Shown here: positions 33,181-46,532 of the stretch, one piece after another | How the letters are laid out: each line of letters starts with the position of its first letter | Numbering within the stretch: position 1 is the stretch's first letter | Assembly (NCBI GenBank): GCA_036877525.1 | Contig: JAZGTH010000002.1 | Coordinates: 7,858,501-7,922,500 of the forward strand | DNA length: 64,000 nt | Reading direction: 5' to 3' | Origin: Chromobotia macracanthus | Lineage: Eukaryota; Chordata; Actinopteri; Cypriniformes; Botiidae | Program-made: the position numbers and the translations under genes | Notes under the pieces: model-generated | What the model was told of the DNA's origin: nothing | Databases searched by the model: none | Seen by the model: only the letters and a program-made list of their open reading frames with translations

Positions 33181-36149
33181 CCCCAAACACTGGCTCCATT
33201 TTATTCCATCCTCCGACAGGGACTCTTCTACATTCTCAATAGCCAAGAAAACTATTGTTTTCATCCACAATTATGTTACACCACATAAAACAATTTTCAA
33301 GGCTGGGTGCGTTTGTCATTTTCAAAATAACATTATCTGATCAAAAACATGTTGCCTTGCTCTAATAAAAATGGAAAGGGAAGAGACCCAGACAGAGATA
33401 AAGAAAATGGTTTCAAGCTTTGGCTTTGCTCAAGGCTTTCAGCTAACTGATTTGGTCTGGTGAAGAGTCATGCCTGTGCCAAGCCTTTATGAAATGCTTC
33501 TAACCTGAGCTAAATGCATGCTTAATGTGGAGGTGGATGCTTATATTTCTTCTGGCAACACATCAGACAGAAACTGCCAAAACAGACTAAGAGTCCAGGC
33601 AGATAGTGAGGGGGAGCGCAGGGTGGGGGGCATAGACTCTCATTTGGTCCCATTTCAGTGCTGATATTATCCATGTGTCAAAGCAGATCTGTGGGTATTA
33701 GCAGAGCTGAGATGTGATGAGGGATAGATAATCCTTTCAATGGTAAGGGAGAACTCTGGCCCAGATTTCACACAATAGCTTCCCCCACTGGAATTATCTT
33801 GGGCAGAGAACAAATTCCATCAGGCTGAGGAAAAACTATGTTATTGTAGTGTCACATCAATTTATTCCCAATATGAAACACCCATTAAACAAATTTGATG
33901 TCTTAAGACTGCAAAATGCACCATTAAATTCACTTGAGAGGCTTCTAATCAGTCACAGCCTGTTTTTAAACCTGTGTAAGACATTGGGTGTATGATTCGG
34001 AGAGAAAATTATATACTTATATAATTCTGTTATGGGGGCAAAAGTTACATAATTAGGTTAACTGTGTTCAGCACCTGTTTCAATGACACCTTGAAGGAAA
34101 AATATTAAGACTTCATGAACCATACACATATTTCTATGGTCAGCACTGGATATTGAATCTTGAGTTTAAGTTATTTTCAGCATGGAAATATGGAGCCACA
34201 GGCCGAGAATAGTGAAAAGTGCTGTTTGAAGTCTGCGGCTGCTTTGCAGACAAAAAAGAAACAAATAATTAAAAAATATTCCACTATCATATATTCCACT
34301 AAGATACACTATGCAACAAAAAAGTCCAGATTATTTCCACAGTCAATACAGTTCTATTTATAATATGAACACATTTCTATTACGTTTGTTTTAATATTCA
34401 TAAGAGGAAGTTATCACAATAGAAAAAATCACAATTATGCCTTGACTCAATTTACAAAATGCCAATTTAAAAATATGGCCAGTTTAAGGTATACAGTTTC
34501 TATCCTTGACACCTCACATAAGTTCTTAATTTTATAAAGATGCAGCCCATAAAAAAATGATCACCAGTTTATAGAATCATGAAATCAACACAGAGGTCAC
34601 CATAAAGGATAGCAGGGTTGGGCTATATTTAGATGGTCTATATTTAATTGAGAAAGAGCTGTAAAACTACCACCTACAAAAATAATGAGTGCATGGCGCT
34701 TTTGAGAGCAGAAAGTACAGCCTATTTTGGGAAACAATAAAACTATTCTAAGGGTTATTATCATTGTTTTTTGTAGTGAAACAATATTTACAGAAAAGCT
34801 GAGGGGAGAAAATATCTGCCATGTTTTTCTTTCTTGGAAGTACACACTGCACAACAAGAGATCTGCACACAAAAAACACCAGAAAAGCAGAAACCAGACA
34901 GCTTCAGAGTAAACAAATATAGCAGATTTTACACATTCAAGAGGTCTCCACCATGCCTACCCCACAAACAAATAAATGTATATTATCTCCTGAAAATATA
35001 CAGTAAGATGTCACTCCCCACACTTCGAGCTGTCTGTTTCATTTCTCTCAGTGTCGGTCCCTTACTATTGGAGCAGCTGCTTATTTCCCCTAACTCATGC
35101 AGCCCTTATTCAAGATAAAAACTCAAACGTTAGTTAAAAAAAGAAAGAGTCTTGGAGGATCTCAAGAATAGGCACAGGGTTGAACACACTGACAACCAGA
35201 GCTCCTCACAATAGAGATGACATACAAACAAAATGTATAATTGTCTATTGATGAATAAACACAAAAACATCACCTATTGCTGGCTAGTTAGGTATTATTA
35301 AGCTCCAAAAATGAGGTCATTTCTCTCAAGATCAGACTGTCCCTACTGATTTAAGCAGAATGTTAATATTGACTGGTTCAGATTAGGTGGCCTGATAATA
35401 ATCTTGCCTTATAAAACTTACATACATAATTCAGTGAGTAATACAATCTGTAAATACAATAAATCGCTGCAAACAGGTGTGATTCGAAGATTTCAGTCTT
35501 AAGGGGGCTTGAAAACACACCTGAATATGAGCTTTTGACTTGTTTTGAAAGCGAGGTTGTGAGATCGAATCTTCCTCAACTGGCAGTTTTTTCAGTAAGC
35601 CAATCAGAACTCCATCTGTTTGTCAGCACCAGTAATGGTGACATATTTCAAAGCATTTGTCTGGGAGGAAGAGAACGAAATTATGTGCATTAGAGCCGTG
35701 TTTACTGTATGGCAGGGGTCCGTGCCAAATATCGTTGCCCTATGTTGCCTATTAAAGGATTCACCACTGACTAGAGCTAAGAATAATACTTAATGTAATT
35801 GATTTCAAGTTTTTATAATGACTGATATAGGGGCAATTCAAAGTGAAATAAGCAAGGAATAATGTACGGTCAGCCAGTCATTACTGCAAATTAAATCCCA
35901 ACAGGATGATCAAGGCACTATCACAGAGGGACTGGTCCACTCTACATTACTTTACTTATTATACAGTTACTTGCCACATAAGTAAATAACTGGGACCTAA
36001 ATATTGATTTGAGCTTAACATTTTAATAGTTATTCTTTATCGTGTGAAGTATTTAAAGTGCATCAGTAAAGTAGCCAGAATGAAAAGTCTGAAATCACTT
36101 ATTCCAGATGTGCGATGGTTATTGAGGAATATCAGACCACTGGATGGAG
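33181..36149. other. Non-coding stretch, complex part at 33640-33830
   Basis: 33640-33830 (GGTCCCATTTCAGTGCTGAT to CACTGGAATTATCTTGGGCA) is GC-richer and may be regulatory. A B-box-like GAGGTTGTGAGATCGAATCT at ~35553 has no A box or tail and is not called a SINE. The rest is AT-rich. Confidence 0.3.
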
Positions 36150-36190
36150 CGTCTGACCAATCAGAATCGAGTATTCCAGAGAGTCATGCA
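36150..36190. repeat. Fragment of dispersed repeat with CCAATCAGAATCGAGTATTC
   Basis: The text GTCTGACCAATCAGAATCGA then GTATTCCAGAGAGTCATGCA resembles a common fish repeat terminus known to me from memory. It is not repeated elsewhere in this window, so assignment is weak. Confidence 0.35.
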
Positions 36191-36681
36191 ATTACCTCAG
36201 ATAGCTTACTGCAAATGTTGTTTTTCAGAGGTCATCAGTGTCCCATGAGTCCTTGCACTGACTTAGTTCTCCTGCATTGGCTGATAAGAGGGGTCAGGAC
36301 TGGTCCACCGTTTGAAGTGCCATTTACTGAGTATGATATTACATCACTTAGATTTAAAATCTCTTTTCCCTTTTTCTCATTTTTAAAATTAAGACACATT
36401 AATAATGAAAAGTCCCATACTCAAATTGTTTAAAATAGCCTGAGAGTAAAATTCTAATGACAAATGGTTTGTCCTCAAGAAAGAGCTACATGATGTAAAA
36501 TCTAAATGTTAATGTCTATTAAAAAGATGCCAAACATGACCCCATTACAAACCCTGCAGTGCATTAGAGAAGCCAAAACATTTCATTTTCTTTAAAAGCT
36601 TTTTCATACACAAATCAATCTATAACTCTCCTACTTAGGATATTTCCACCAATAAAACCATGCTGCCATGGTTTCCAAAAA

Positions 36682-36741
36682 TCAGCTAATGACCAACTTA
36701 AACCAACTAATGACCAGCTTAGACCAGCTAGAAACCAGCTG
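36682..36741. repeat. Degenerate ~10-bp tandem repeat (ACCAGCTTAG type)
   Basis: Successive AATCAGCTAATGACCAACTT, AAACCAACTAATGACCAGCT and TAGACCAGCTAGAAACCAGC units. The minus-strand frame (36615-36812) with a repeated LSWSL peptide is its translation. This kind of CAGCT repeat is part of a common cyprinid repeat family. Confidence 0.65.
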
Positions 36742-36973
36742 CAATGCTCCAAAACACAGCTATCAACAGGCAATTTATCTGTGTTAGCCATTAGGTAAAC
36801 ATCATATTTCAAGTGCAGGTTTTTGCAACTTATGATGTATTTGTCAAATGATGTGTCAGTGTTTCGTCATTTCCAAAATGTATCGACCCATCCAGAAAGT
36901 CAATAACTCTACAGGTGCTTCTGTGCAAACATGTCAAAATCTTAGAAACAAGAAGCTCTTACCCTAAACAAAA

Positions 36974-37340
36974 CCCAGCTAACAATTTTAGGTTGTAAGG
37001 ACATTTCTGTAGCGTTTCATCAAGTAACAAAAATGTTAAAAATGTTTTCTGAAAGTTCTGGGAACGTTTAAAACATCCAGGTTTTTAGACATTGTATTAA
37101 CAGTACTGCTTGGTTATAAGAATGCCATTTAAACATGTTTTAATTCTGCAATATTTAAAATATAAAATAACAATATAAAATGTTTCACTAACAATTTAAG
37201 AATAACATTTTCGATTAACAAGGTATACAAATGTTAAAAAAGCATTCTACTAATAATACTGCAAGAACGCTTCTTGAGAACTTGAGAGGACATTTAGAGA
37301 ACGTTAGTCAATGTTCTGAGAATGTTCACTGTTAGCTGGG
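36974..37340 (+). mobile_element. Full-length CCCAGCTAAC TIR element (367 bp)
   Basis: Perfect 10-base terminal inverted repeats CCCAGCTAAC (36974) and GTTAGCTGGG (ending 37340). The interior is rich in AACGTT/GAACGTT words: AAGTTCTGGGAACGTTTAAA and AGAGAACGTTAGTCAATGTT. Related copies are at 53685-54022 (+), 55226-55578 (-) and 63111-63445 (-), with fragments at 6747 and 20150. No coding capacity. Flanks do not show a convincing target duplication. Confidence 0.85.
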
Positions 37341-39230
37341 AAGACACTCTGTTCCCTCGCTGACTCATGCGTGATAATGTCATTCCTGCTGTTAAATTCA
37401 CCAATATTGTGAATCTCATTATCTCATTACAGCATCTCATTATAAACATGACAGTGTAAAAACAGGTTGTTGCAACAAGTGTTGCAGGAATGGAGACAAA
37501 ATATTTGGCCCCATGTAGGCAGTGCTAGATGAAGATGTTTACCAGTTCTGTACTGATATCTTGATAAATGTTCTGATAAATGTTCACCACTATCAAATCT
37601 CTATGTGCTCTTGCAATTTAAAAAGACAAAAAGAAAAAAACATCTGCTTTAGCCAAGTCTAAGCTTGGCAGCCTCATCCCCATAGTAACACTACTGCAGG
37701 CAAGGAAGCTTTCTATTGAGACAGCTCATCAGTAGTTACTCACACAGTATTAGACCATCCTTCGGACCAGGCAAGACTCAAACAATGTGTGGATAAAGCT
37801 TGTTTAGTGAGACATAAATCACACGTTCTTTCTTAGAAACAGATCACACTGAGGTACGCTGGTGTACAAACACTGAGATGAAACATGGCCAGAGTCTCAA
37901 TGCCGGTTCAATCAGCCAAGCAAAAAACAAAGATGTTTTTTTCCAAGCTCTGCAAGATAAGATTTTTTTTTCTTTCAAAGCGAGTTGTGTTTCTATCTCT
38001 GCTTTGTGCAATGTGATGGAATGTATGATGGCTGCCTCTACTCCACACTGATGATACGTTCTAGAGTTTATGCTAATACATATGCGAGCTATCTTTGTGT
38101 TTTGTGTGCATGCGAGGCAATTTGCCCCCTGACAAATACAGACTGTGAATTCTATCTCTAGACAGTGTTGAGCGTACTATTTTACAGCAATTGGTAAGGC
38201 TGTGTGAGGACATTCATGATTTAAAAAGTGGCTTTCTTTCTTTTTTAATACTTTCATATACTTCACTATAGAGTTCATACTATACAGTTCATACAGCGCT
38301 GGCAAATATTTAGTTAACTTGCAACAAACTGGCATAAACTACCAGGTTAGTGCCATCTAATGTCTGAAAGTATCTGTCAAAGATTTACTGGTGCTAGAAA
38401 ATTTAGTTTTAAGTTCTTTCTAAACAGAGTTCCTAAAAAAACATTGTGCCCTTAGTTCCAGAGCTTCCATAAAGACAGCCAATCAGATTAGGGCTTAAAG
38501 ATCAAGAAGGGTTTTCCACTGTGTGTGAAATATGCAGCCGAGGGTCGGAGAATGGACCATAGGTGTGCCGTCTGAAACCGACTAGGATTTAAATAGACCA
38601 GCCAGGTCTTTAGAATGAGCAGTAATCGAGTGTATTCCTTAGAGACACTTGAACCAAAATAGATCAGATCAGGCTAGAGCGAGAGCTTCTATCTTTGGCT
38701 CATGCCGTGATGTGAGGTCAATCTACTTGAGGCCACAGAGCAGTGTAGAGTAAGAGGTAGCAGCAGAAAGAAAGAGACAGAGAACTTGGCTGCATCACAA
38801 ATTGCTCTCACAAACACTCTGGAGAAAGCCAACAGACTCCTTTTCCCATCACCAGTCCAAACAATGTTTCTTCTCCCAAACTCGCCTCCCTTAGTCTGGC
38901 AGATTCCTGTGGGGAGGAACTGATGGAAAGATAGCAGAAAGTAGGGAAAAGGAAAAAGAAAATACCCTTTCATAAAGCCGAAAGCTTTATAGCATTGTGA
39001 TGTCTCTTGGCACAAATGGTTTACACAGCTTTTGCTGAAGGGATTACCTATCGCCTCATGCTTATCTGTCCTTGCTTTGGAGTGAAGCTAATCCTTCAAA
39101 ATCTAGGCTATATGCTCAACCTATAACCAGCAATTACAGTTCTCTGAGATAAACCTCAGAGCTGTTTTTAACAGCACATAATATATAGAGTCATATATAA
39201 GGTGAAGTGCGTAACTTCTGCACCACTGGC
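37341..39230. other. Unassigned non-coding stretch
   Basis: Unique sequence. A 108-codon minus frame (38689-39015) has a Phe/Leu/Ser-rich chance composition. No features recognised. Confidence 0.35.
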
Positions 39231-39360
39231 ATCACTGATGCAAAAAAAGGCTGTCTTTAAATAGTGATTCCTGAACCCTCCCTCCATCTGTCATTGGTTA
39301 GTTAAACAGAGAGCCACACCCCAAACTCAGGCCAATGCTATCTATTGCTGTATTCTGAGA
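39231..39360. repeat. Possible dispersed-repeat fragment
   Basis: CACCCCAAACTCAGGCCAAT at 39318 resembles the right arm at 30964-30996 (CCGCCTCAGACTCACGCCAT). Similarity is modest. Confidence 0.3.
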
Positions 39361-40078
39361 AATCTACAAATGCTTTCTTCAACTGACTTAACTACAAGTT
39401 ACTTCTGCATATCAACACTAGGATAGAGACAAGTATTTGAACAAATATATCTTTAATCTTTAAATGTGTTAAAAATAGTGAGAAAAGCTTGACAGAATTA
39501 TAACTGATTCATGTTACAAAAGAATAAAGGCATATCTGAGCTGTTAGCTCTTGTGTGACAGAAGCGCACAGCAGTGGCTTTGTGTTTCAAACTGAAGGTC
39601 CCATTGCACAGAGATTTCAGCAGACTCTTCTTGCTGTTTTATTTATTAGATTTTACTTCTTGTCAGGAGTTGCATACAGCTGTTTGTGCCACTATTTATT
39701 TTCAACATCAAATTTAGCTAAGATATTCACAAAGGCAGCAAACACAGACATGCTCATGCAACAGCACAGGCATTAGCACACATGCGCTACCATGTGTGAA
39801 ACACAGCACATGCTGTACATTTATACTGTATTGCCACGATTCCAGTGAAATATTACTGATGTTACATCACATGTAATTTTCTTTATTATTCCATAGAAAC
39901 AGAGGCATCATACCCCTTCAAACTGTAAAACCCTCAGATGTAAATTATTTTGTGTCTTTAATAATTACGCTGCACAATCATTTTAGGTAACAAAAATGTG
40001 CACACACAATACTGTAGCAGCAATCACACATTCTTAAATTGGGTCAGCCGAATCGAGTCAGACTTTCCGCTGATCATT
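39361..40078. other. Unassigned non-coding stretch
   Basis: No feature recognised. Confidence 0.3.
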
Positions 40079-40225
40079 TGCTTCTGTCATCATCTACCCA
40101 CGCTCACGTCATTCAAAACTCATGTGACCTTTTTCCTGTAGAACATCAAAGAATGTATTATCAACATGTCAAAGCTGCTCATTTCTTTAGAGCCATACAA
40201 AAAATAGGTGCATCATGCCCCAGCA
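40079..40225 (+). mobile_element. Left part of family A TIR element
   Basis: CTTCTGTCATCATCTACCCA then CGCTCACGTCATTCAAAACT, CATGTGACC and GTAGAACATCAAAGAATGTA follow the order of the family's left half. Both termini are missing. Confidence 0.55.
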
Positions 40226-40696
40226 AAGCTACAGTATATGTAGCATTACAGGGGCATGATTAAAATGACTAAATTGTATTTCTAAACAACTGCATTAGAT
40301 TGTCGACTGATGATCTCACTTCATAGCAGCCAGTAGGCCCATCGGGTCACATTAAAGAAGAATCCACTCAGGTTTTCCTTCATAACTCCTTTGATCTCTT
40401 TAATTTCTGAAGAAAATTGAAGAGATCTCTAGAATTTTCACTCTGGCGTGGGCATTAAGAGAATCAAAAAAGTGAAAAAGAGAGGCAGAATGCTCATTTG
40501 GAGCATTCTTTTTAATTAGAGACTGACATTTCTGTTTATTTGCTACACAGTATATTACACCCTTGCCAGTGCATTAAGCCCAAAGTACATTGCGGTTTTC
40601 ATGTGTAGGCGTACAGTCATGCATTCTAGCCTTTCAAGGTGTACACCATTTGACCATGTGCGGTCAGCAAAAGGTGGTCTCTGCATGATAACTAAC
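40226..40696. other. Unassigned non-coding stretch
   Basis: No feature recognised. Confidence 0.3.
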
Positions 40697-40822
40697 AGTT
40701 ACATTTATTCATTTAGCAGACACTTTTTTCCCAAGCAACTTAAAAATGAGGGAGCATTTAACATTTGGCTTAGAAACCAACATTAAGTATATTTTACAAA
40801 GTTACATTAACAAGTAGGAACT
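40697..40822 (-). mobile_element. SINE/LINE-type element fragment, antisense
   Basis: TTACATTTATTCATTTAGCA then GACACTTTTTTCCCAAGCAA is the reverse complement of the AAGCG(T/A)CTGCTAAATGAATAAATG tail used by cyprinid SINEs and their LINE partners. It continues into ACTTAAAAATGAGGGAGC and CTTAGAAACCAACATTAAGT, the part shared with bases 1-55. Confidence 0.55.
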
Positions 40823-43800
40823 ACCATATCTTGCCACCTTGTGGACTAATAGTAAAACCTATTAATTAGTGGAAACAGTTCCAGCCAAATTATGCAAATT
40901 GTTAAAAATACATTTACGCAAGCATTTGTGTAAAAAACAAAGTATGCTTTGGCCTTTACCCTCCCTATTGCACACTGGAGGACGTGGAGTCTGCTGCCAT
41001 GAATTAAGTTGTTCCATTAAGAGCATATATCTGTGGAGCAACGTGTTAAGAGCCCGTGCTCCATTCTTCATTTATGCATCCTCAGGCCAACACTCTCCCA
41101 GACGAGGAAGACGATGAAGGTCATGCAAGGCAATTGCAGGTCTGCTGTTTAACAGGATGAATGCAACAAAATAATAAATTATTCATGTGCTAAGACTGAT
41201 ATGAATATTGCATAAGTGAATCTTGAAAAAGAGAGAGACATGCTGGTCAGTTTTAAACATGAAGAGTGAATCAGGGTGAACCTCGGAGACTGAGAATTAA
41301 AAGGCTGGAGTGGGGCAAAGGGAAAAATGTTATTAAAACACTTGCTTTTAATCCTACTATAAACCCGCAGTCCATTTTCCAAAGCTAAAAAGACATTTTA
41401 TATGCATTTATCTGCTAAATTTGTCACCTTTAAACTAAAGCATACTGATGGCTTTACAGATGCTTTGCTAACAGAAAATTCCCATCTTGATTTAATGGGG
41501 TCCGTCAATATTTTCTTTCATGGGTATACAGCTCACATTCACGAAGGTTTTAATCACAGACTCTGTAAATAAAGATGAACTCTCATCCCTACTACTGTAA
41601 ATAATGAAAACTTTCAGAAATATTGCAAACTATATGCTGCCTCTGAGCGGATAGTCTAATTAGTCTACTGCCATGTGTCCTTTTTAACTCTGACTAAAAC
41701 TAACATCTAGTCTGTTCTACGAGATGGCAAACTGAAATTAAATGAACTAATTAAATGAACTAGTAAACAAGTATGTGAGTCTTTGTGCCTAAAGAAACAG
41801 TGTAATGGTTTTATGAATCACGGCTTTCAAAAGGAAAAGGTAGCAGCGAGAAACAGCAAATGAGAAAAAACAGATTTAAAAAAGACAGGCATTAACAGTC
41901 ATGCTTTTATAAAACATGATGGGAAGACTTTCTGGCTGAAATAGAAACAGGAATGTTACTTCTACATTCACTTCACGCTTGGTAAAGACCAAAAAAACAT
42001 CAAGTTTAATGTTTAAGCCAAAACCACAGTCCAGCAGTCAATAATAATTAATACAGCACTGTTTAAAACCCATAATACTATTTTATAAACTTTCCTAATG
42101 AGTCATAAGAGCACAAACCAGATTCTGAGGAATGTAGATTACCGAGCATGTACCAGGTCCAGTTACTGGAGGTGTCAACGTTGTTGCACAGAGGGTCATT
42201 AAAAATAAATAAAGTACTGCTTATTTAACAATTCTGTGATGTAAATTTCAAAAGGTCACACTTTCTTTATTCCTGTTACTTCTAAAAGTAATCTGATTGT
42301 GTCAAACATATCAATAACGGGCATGTCTCAATCCCATTTCCCATTCCCCCAAACCTCAACAAGTCCTACAAATAAAAATCAAATAAATAAAAATGGCTAC
42401 GCTATAATGGGTTCCTATAGAAAAAACATTAATGACAAAATGATTTCACAGCGTCTAGAAAGGCAGCAAGAAACCAGATGACTCAGACTTTAAAAAGAAA
42501 CATTTTGGTGTCAACTGCTTTGAAATTCGTGTTATTGACAAATTTAGCAGCCCATGACTGATGCTCATGGATAAATAGTGGCAGGCAAATTGTGTGGTCA
42601 ATAGCTACAACATTCATTTAAAGTGTCAGAGCCAAAGTCTTCAATTCCGAACCATAGCCGAAGGTCCTTAAATATATAAACCTGGAGCTTTATGTGGTAT
42701 GAGACAGTTTAATCTTTACGAGTTCAAGCATGAGGGCCAATGCAGTGTTCCTCTGGGCTATGTGCTTTTGTGTACATGTATTGCATTTACTTCCATTCCC
42801 CATCCACGGATCCATCGATTTTACTGTCACGATTATATCAAAGAAGTGACTCACTGTCTTGGCAGAAGCCTCTGTGGTGAATAACAAGTCTGAGAAAAAA
42901 ATATGCTGAATAATGAAGCACAGAGTAAGGCGTTTGTGGTTCAGGAACACAAGTTGCCTGGGGTTACAAGGGTAAAGACAAGTCAACGGTTGTTCAGACA
43001 GCAAAGATGGTTGATGGCTGGTTGACAGACCCAGACCATGACAGTTGAGTCTCATATGAAAGGGTATAAAGAATAAGGTCAGAGGGTACAACGCTACAAC
43101 ACCACAAGGAGCAACACAACTCTACTCACATAGTCACTCATATATAGGTGTTTCTTTAACTTGGGGCATTGATCTTATCATCATCAAGTCTTGGATGACA
43201 TAAAAAAACGGAGTCAGCCCATCTGTTAGAACTGTGGCAACATCTCCAGGATGCCTGGAACAACATACCTGGACACTGAAGTACTGTAAAAATGTTTGGG
43301 ATTTTGAAAATTGCTGCAAAGTGAGGACCTTTTTAAAAAAAATAATGATGAAAACAAGACTTAGTTATCAATTAACATCTGCCTTTGAAACAGCTTTTGT
43401 CCTTCATACACTTGCACACAGTTTTTAAGGTAGCTCTGCAGGAAGGTTGTTCCAAACATCTTGGAGGTGTTGCCACAGTTCTTATATATTTGAGCTGTCT
43501 CTGTATTTGAGCTGTCTCTTCAAGTCATTTTTGACTCTGTGATGATCTGTTAAAATTTGTGTGTGGGCCATACTGTCTGTTGTAAGACTCCTTCCTCATA
43601 CAAAAATGTCACTTGATTATTACAATTAACGGCAAAGAATGTTTGGAAAAAGCAAAACAAACCAATTGAAAATCCAATAGGTAGAAGTAAAATTTAAACA
43701 CTAGTGAAAGTGTGTTTTTAAAGAGTTATAAGAGACTGATAAGAGTTTATTTTAAAAGTACACAAGGCCAAAGTGCCCACTGTTGGGAAAAGAACACACA

Positions 43801-43829
43801 CAGATGCACCAGGTCTGCATCAACCCATT
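40823..43829. other. Unassigned non-coding stretch
   Basis: AT-rich unique sequence. A 133-codon minus frame (42690-43091) has no domain and a Cys/His/Phe-rich composition. No other feature was found. Confidence 0.35.
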
Positions 43830-44210
43830 GCTCGCCCTTCTATTGACTGTTTATGTGGTTGCAGGGTATATTATTGATTTGTCTTAATCAGATTTAAATG
43901 AACAATTATCACACAGAGCTCCAGACAACAAGTAAATGTCACGGTCTGCAGCCTGTAGTTCCGCATTAATGATTTAATTTATTTATGGCATGGCCCTGGA
44001 GGCCTTACTTTAAACACTCCCCAGCCCCTCCCCCATCATTAAGTTTTCTGCCTCTTTTCTTCACTCAGCTGAGACATATATTCTCTAGAACACCTCATAC
44101 CAGGGAGCCATTCACTGTGTGAGATCATCAAGCTGACAGTGACTTAATTAGCTATTAATTTTCCATGTACACAATTATTAATTTATATCTTAACTGAACC
44201 CCTGGTACCA
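43830..44210. promoter_or_regulatory. Candidate conserved non-coding element
   Basis: Mixed TAAT-rich and GC-rich unique block: CCGCATTAATGATTTAATTT (~43961), GGCATGGCCCTGGAGGCCTT, CCCCAGCCCCTCCCCCATCA (~44020), CTTAATTAGCTATTAATTTT (~44143) and ACAATTATTAATTTATAT. Density of TAAT sites flanking a C-rich core suggests an enhancer. No frame of note. Confidence 0.35.
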
Positions 44211-44639
44211 GGCAACAACAAAAAAACATAGCTAAATACATGAAGGGAGAGCTGGCAGATGCATTGTCAGTGTTGCAGCAGCCTGAAAATAAGCCTGTTT
44301 TTTGCTGCAACCCCAGGCATGAAGCTCAGGACATTTCTGTTTCAGCACCACGGAGAGCTCCAATTTCCAATCAGACCTTAGCAGAGCGGCTGGGGGGAGA
44401 TTGAGTGTGATTGGGCCTTGTTTTTCCTGTTCCAGTGCATTACAGTTACACGACAAAGCACACATAACCTGACATATGAGCCTCTATGGGGAACCTGGCA
44501 GGAATCAGCAGAGTGAGGAAGTGCTATGAGACGGTATGAGAAATAGACCAATGGGAGAGTGGATTGAGAGGTATGAGACCAGAACAGACTATAAAATGGG
44601 TGTCAGTTCATAACACTGTTGCATTAAGTGATTTGCTTT
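44211..44639. other. Unassigned
   Basis: No feature recognised. Confidence 0.3.
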
Positions 44640-44830
44640 ACTGTGGTATGAATCATAGAATGTTTTTGGATATGGCACCAAGGCTATACCATGTTTTTGG
44701 ACAAGTATTTGTATTCTTTAGAATCTTGGAGTACCATGTAAATATATATATGGAATATAAAAATAATTGCGTACCATGGTATATGCCATATCATAGTTAC
44801 CATCTGGTACATTACTGTTTCCTGATACTG
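44640..44830. mobile_element. TACCATGGTA-containing dispersed repeat
   Basis: ACTGTGGTATGAATCATAGA, GCTATACCATGTTTTTGGAC, GAGTACCATGTAAAT and the palindrome TACCATGGTA (44772-44781) with surrounding GCGTACCATGGTATATGCCA. Alternating ACCATG/CATGGT words of this kind typify a common cyprinid repeat. A 91-codon frame here is its translation. Confidence 0.5.
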
Positions 44831-46324
44831 CTGCAGTAATTTTTTAGTAAGAGTAAGACAAACACTTTTCTAAGTATATAATATCTACGGATTTGTAATA
44901 ATTATGCACAAATAGAGCTAAATGAGTTTTTCCCTGCTTGTGATGGTCTGGGAGCATTTCTGTATTGTGAATATTTTAGGTAATGGTGTAATTTTTCCTA
45001 GCAATGCTAGTAGTCGTGTACAGTATCATACAGTAGCTATTGGTCTGTATGAGTAATATTGACCCCTTCCACACAGGAGCAGAATCCCATTAATTGTGCA
45101 TAAAAATCTGGCAACACATGAGATACTCCAGTGCCTGCAGTATCCACCAGTGAAAAACAGTGCTAAAGTCCCAGAAAGTCATTTGTAATTCATGTCATCA
45201 AAGCAAAGCATATTGGGAAGATCCTCAACTATTTTTCACACACAAGTAGAACTGAACAAATATTTATGTGCTGTTTATGCCCATGCGTGACATTGTGGAC
45301 AGATGCTTGACGTGAAAACGGCGCCAGTCATTTTTCACCATTAAAGTGCTCCTTATGAGCTGACATCCTGCATATGACAGCATTAATTCACTGCATTTAG
45401 ATGTTAATGACTTACAAGACATCTCAAATTAGAACAAGAGAATTATCAAGCAAGGTTCCAGATAAAATCCTAATCTACCACAAATCTAATCTCAAAATAA
45501 CTGCTGTTTAATTATCCTGGTTAAATCAGGCAGAATTAGTATTCCTGTCTTCATTGCAGCAATAGAGCACCGGCAATCTGCTGCTGTGTGTTGTGTGTAA
45601 GTTGAATCATTCGCGTGTAGGCGACTGATACATGTAGGTGGCCCCTTTGAAGTTAGTTAGCCTGACACAATATGAAGTGCCCATGGATTCTTCAATGGAA
45701 GGATCAGTACACTGTAAGTGCAATCCATCACCATTAGAAGCCTCACAGAAAAGCTCAGGGCAAAAGTGGTTACGTTATTGTTTTCTAAGCAGCCATCTAA
45801 GAAGCCCAGTTTGCCCTGACAAACACTACTATTCATTAGAGGTACAAGCTCATTCTTTTATTCTTTCAACTCTCCGGCAGACTGTATGATTCTAATTGTA
45901 GCTGTTAAAACCAGACTAGACTGGACTGGACATATGGATACATAACCAATATGATACAAGTACAGTGTTGCATTTAGACCCAGTTCATGTATATAGCATT
46001 TCAGCTAATACCTTTGCATTTGGAAAACACCATTCAACATTTTTTTTGAGTGTTTTTGTTTATTAATAGAACATCAAAGGAGGAGAATCTTAACATACAG
46101 GTTAATAGCTTTGCGTGATGAGTAGGCTAAAATTAAGTCATTTTTTACTGATTATCTTCCCAAATCAATGACACTGGGGATTCAATTACAGAGCCTGTGT
46201 TGCAGGTTGGAGGTCAATAAAGGAAAACGTCATTGGTTCTCAATGATCTTGCATACTGTGAGGTCAAACCTGCATCAAAGGTTCCATTATTCAACTGGGA
46301 GCTGTAGCAAATAGGACGAATGAA
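44831..46324. other. Unassigned non-coding stretch
   Basis: 45540-45900 is slightly more complex. No coding or repeat signal was recognised. Confidence 0.3.
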
Positions 46325-46532
46325 TATCAGTGAATAATGCCTTACATTTCTGTCTAATCATCACACAATGCTGTCATGTGGCTTCAGCAGACTTGAAAAG
46401 ACCTGTCTGGAGATTCATCAAAATTCTCCTTTTGTGTTCCAAAGGAAAAAGTAACACCATAAGGGTTTGGAATAATGTGAGGGGAAGAAAATAATGTCAG
46501 AATTTTCTTTTGTGGACAAACCATTCCTTTAA
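46325..46532 (+). mobile_element. Right part of family A TIR element
   Basis: TCAGTGAATAATGCCTTACA then TTTCTGTC matches 16395-16420. Then TGTCATGTGGCTTCAGCAGA, CTTTTGTGTTCCAAAGGAAA, GGGTTTGGAATAATGTGAGG and a right terminus CCATTCCTTTAA (46521-46532). The left half is absent. Confidence 0.7.

Noticed and set aside
35553..35580. B-box-like GAGGTTGTGAGATCGAATCT
   Set aside because: No A box upstream and no SINE tail downstream; a single 20-base resemblance is not enough.
36044..36433. 129-codon plus-strand frame
   Set aside because: Passes through a dispersed-repeat fragment (36150-36190) and has no protein-like features.
36615..36812. Minus-strand frame with repeated LSWSL peptide
   Set aside because: Produced by the ~10-bp CCAGCT tandem repeat at 36682-36741.
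42690..43091. 133-codon minus-strand frame
   Set aside because: No domain, Cys/His/Phe-rich, with an antisense frame of similar quality over the same bases.
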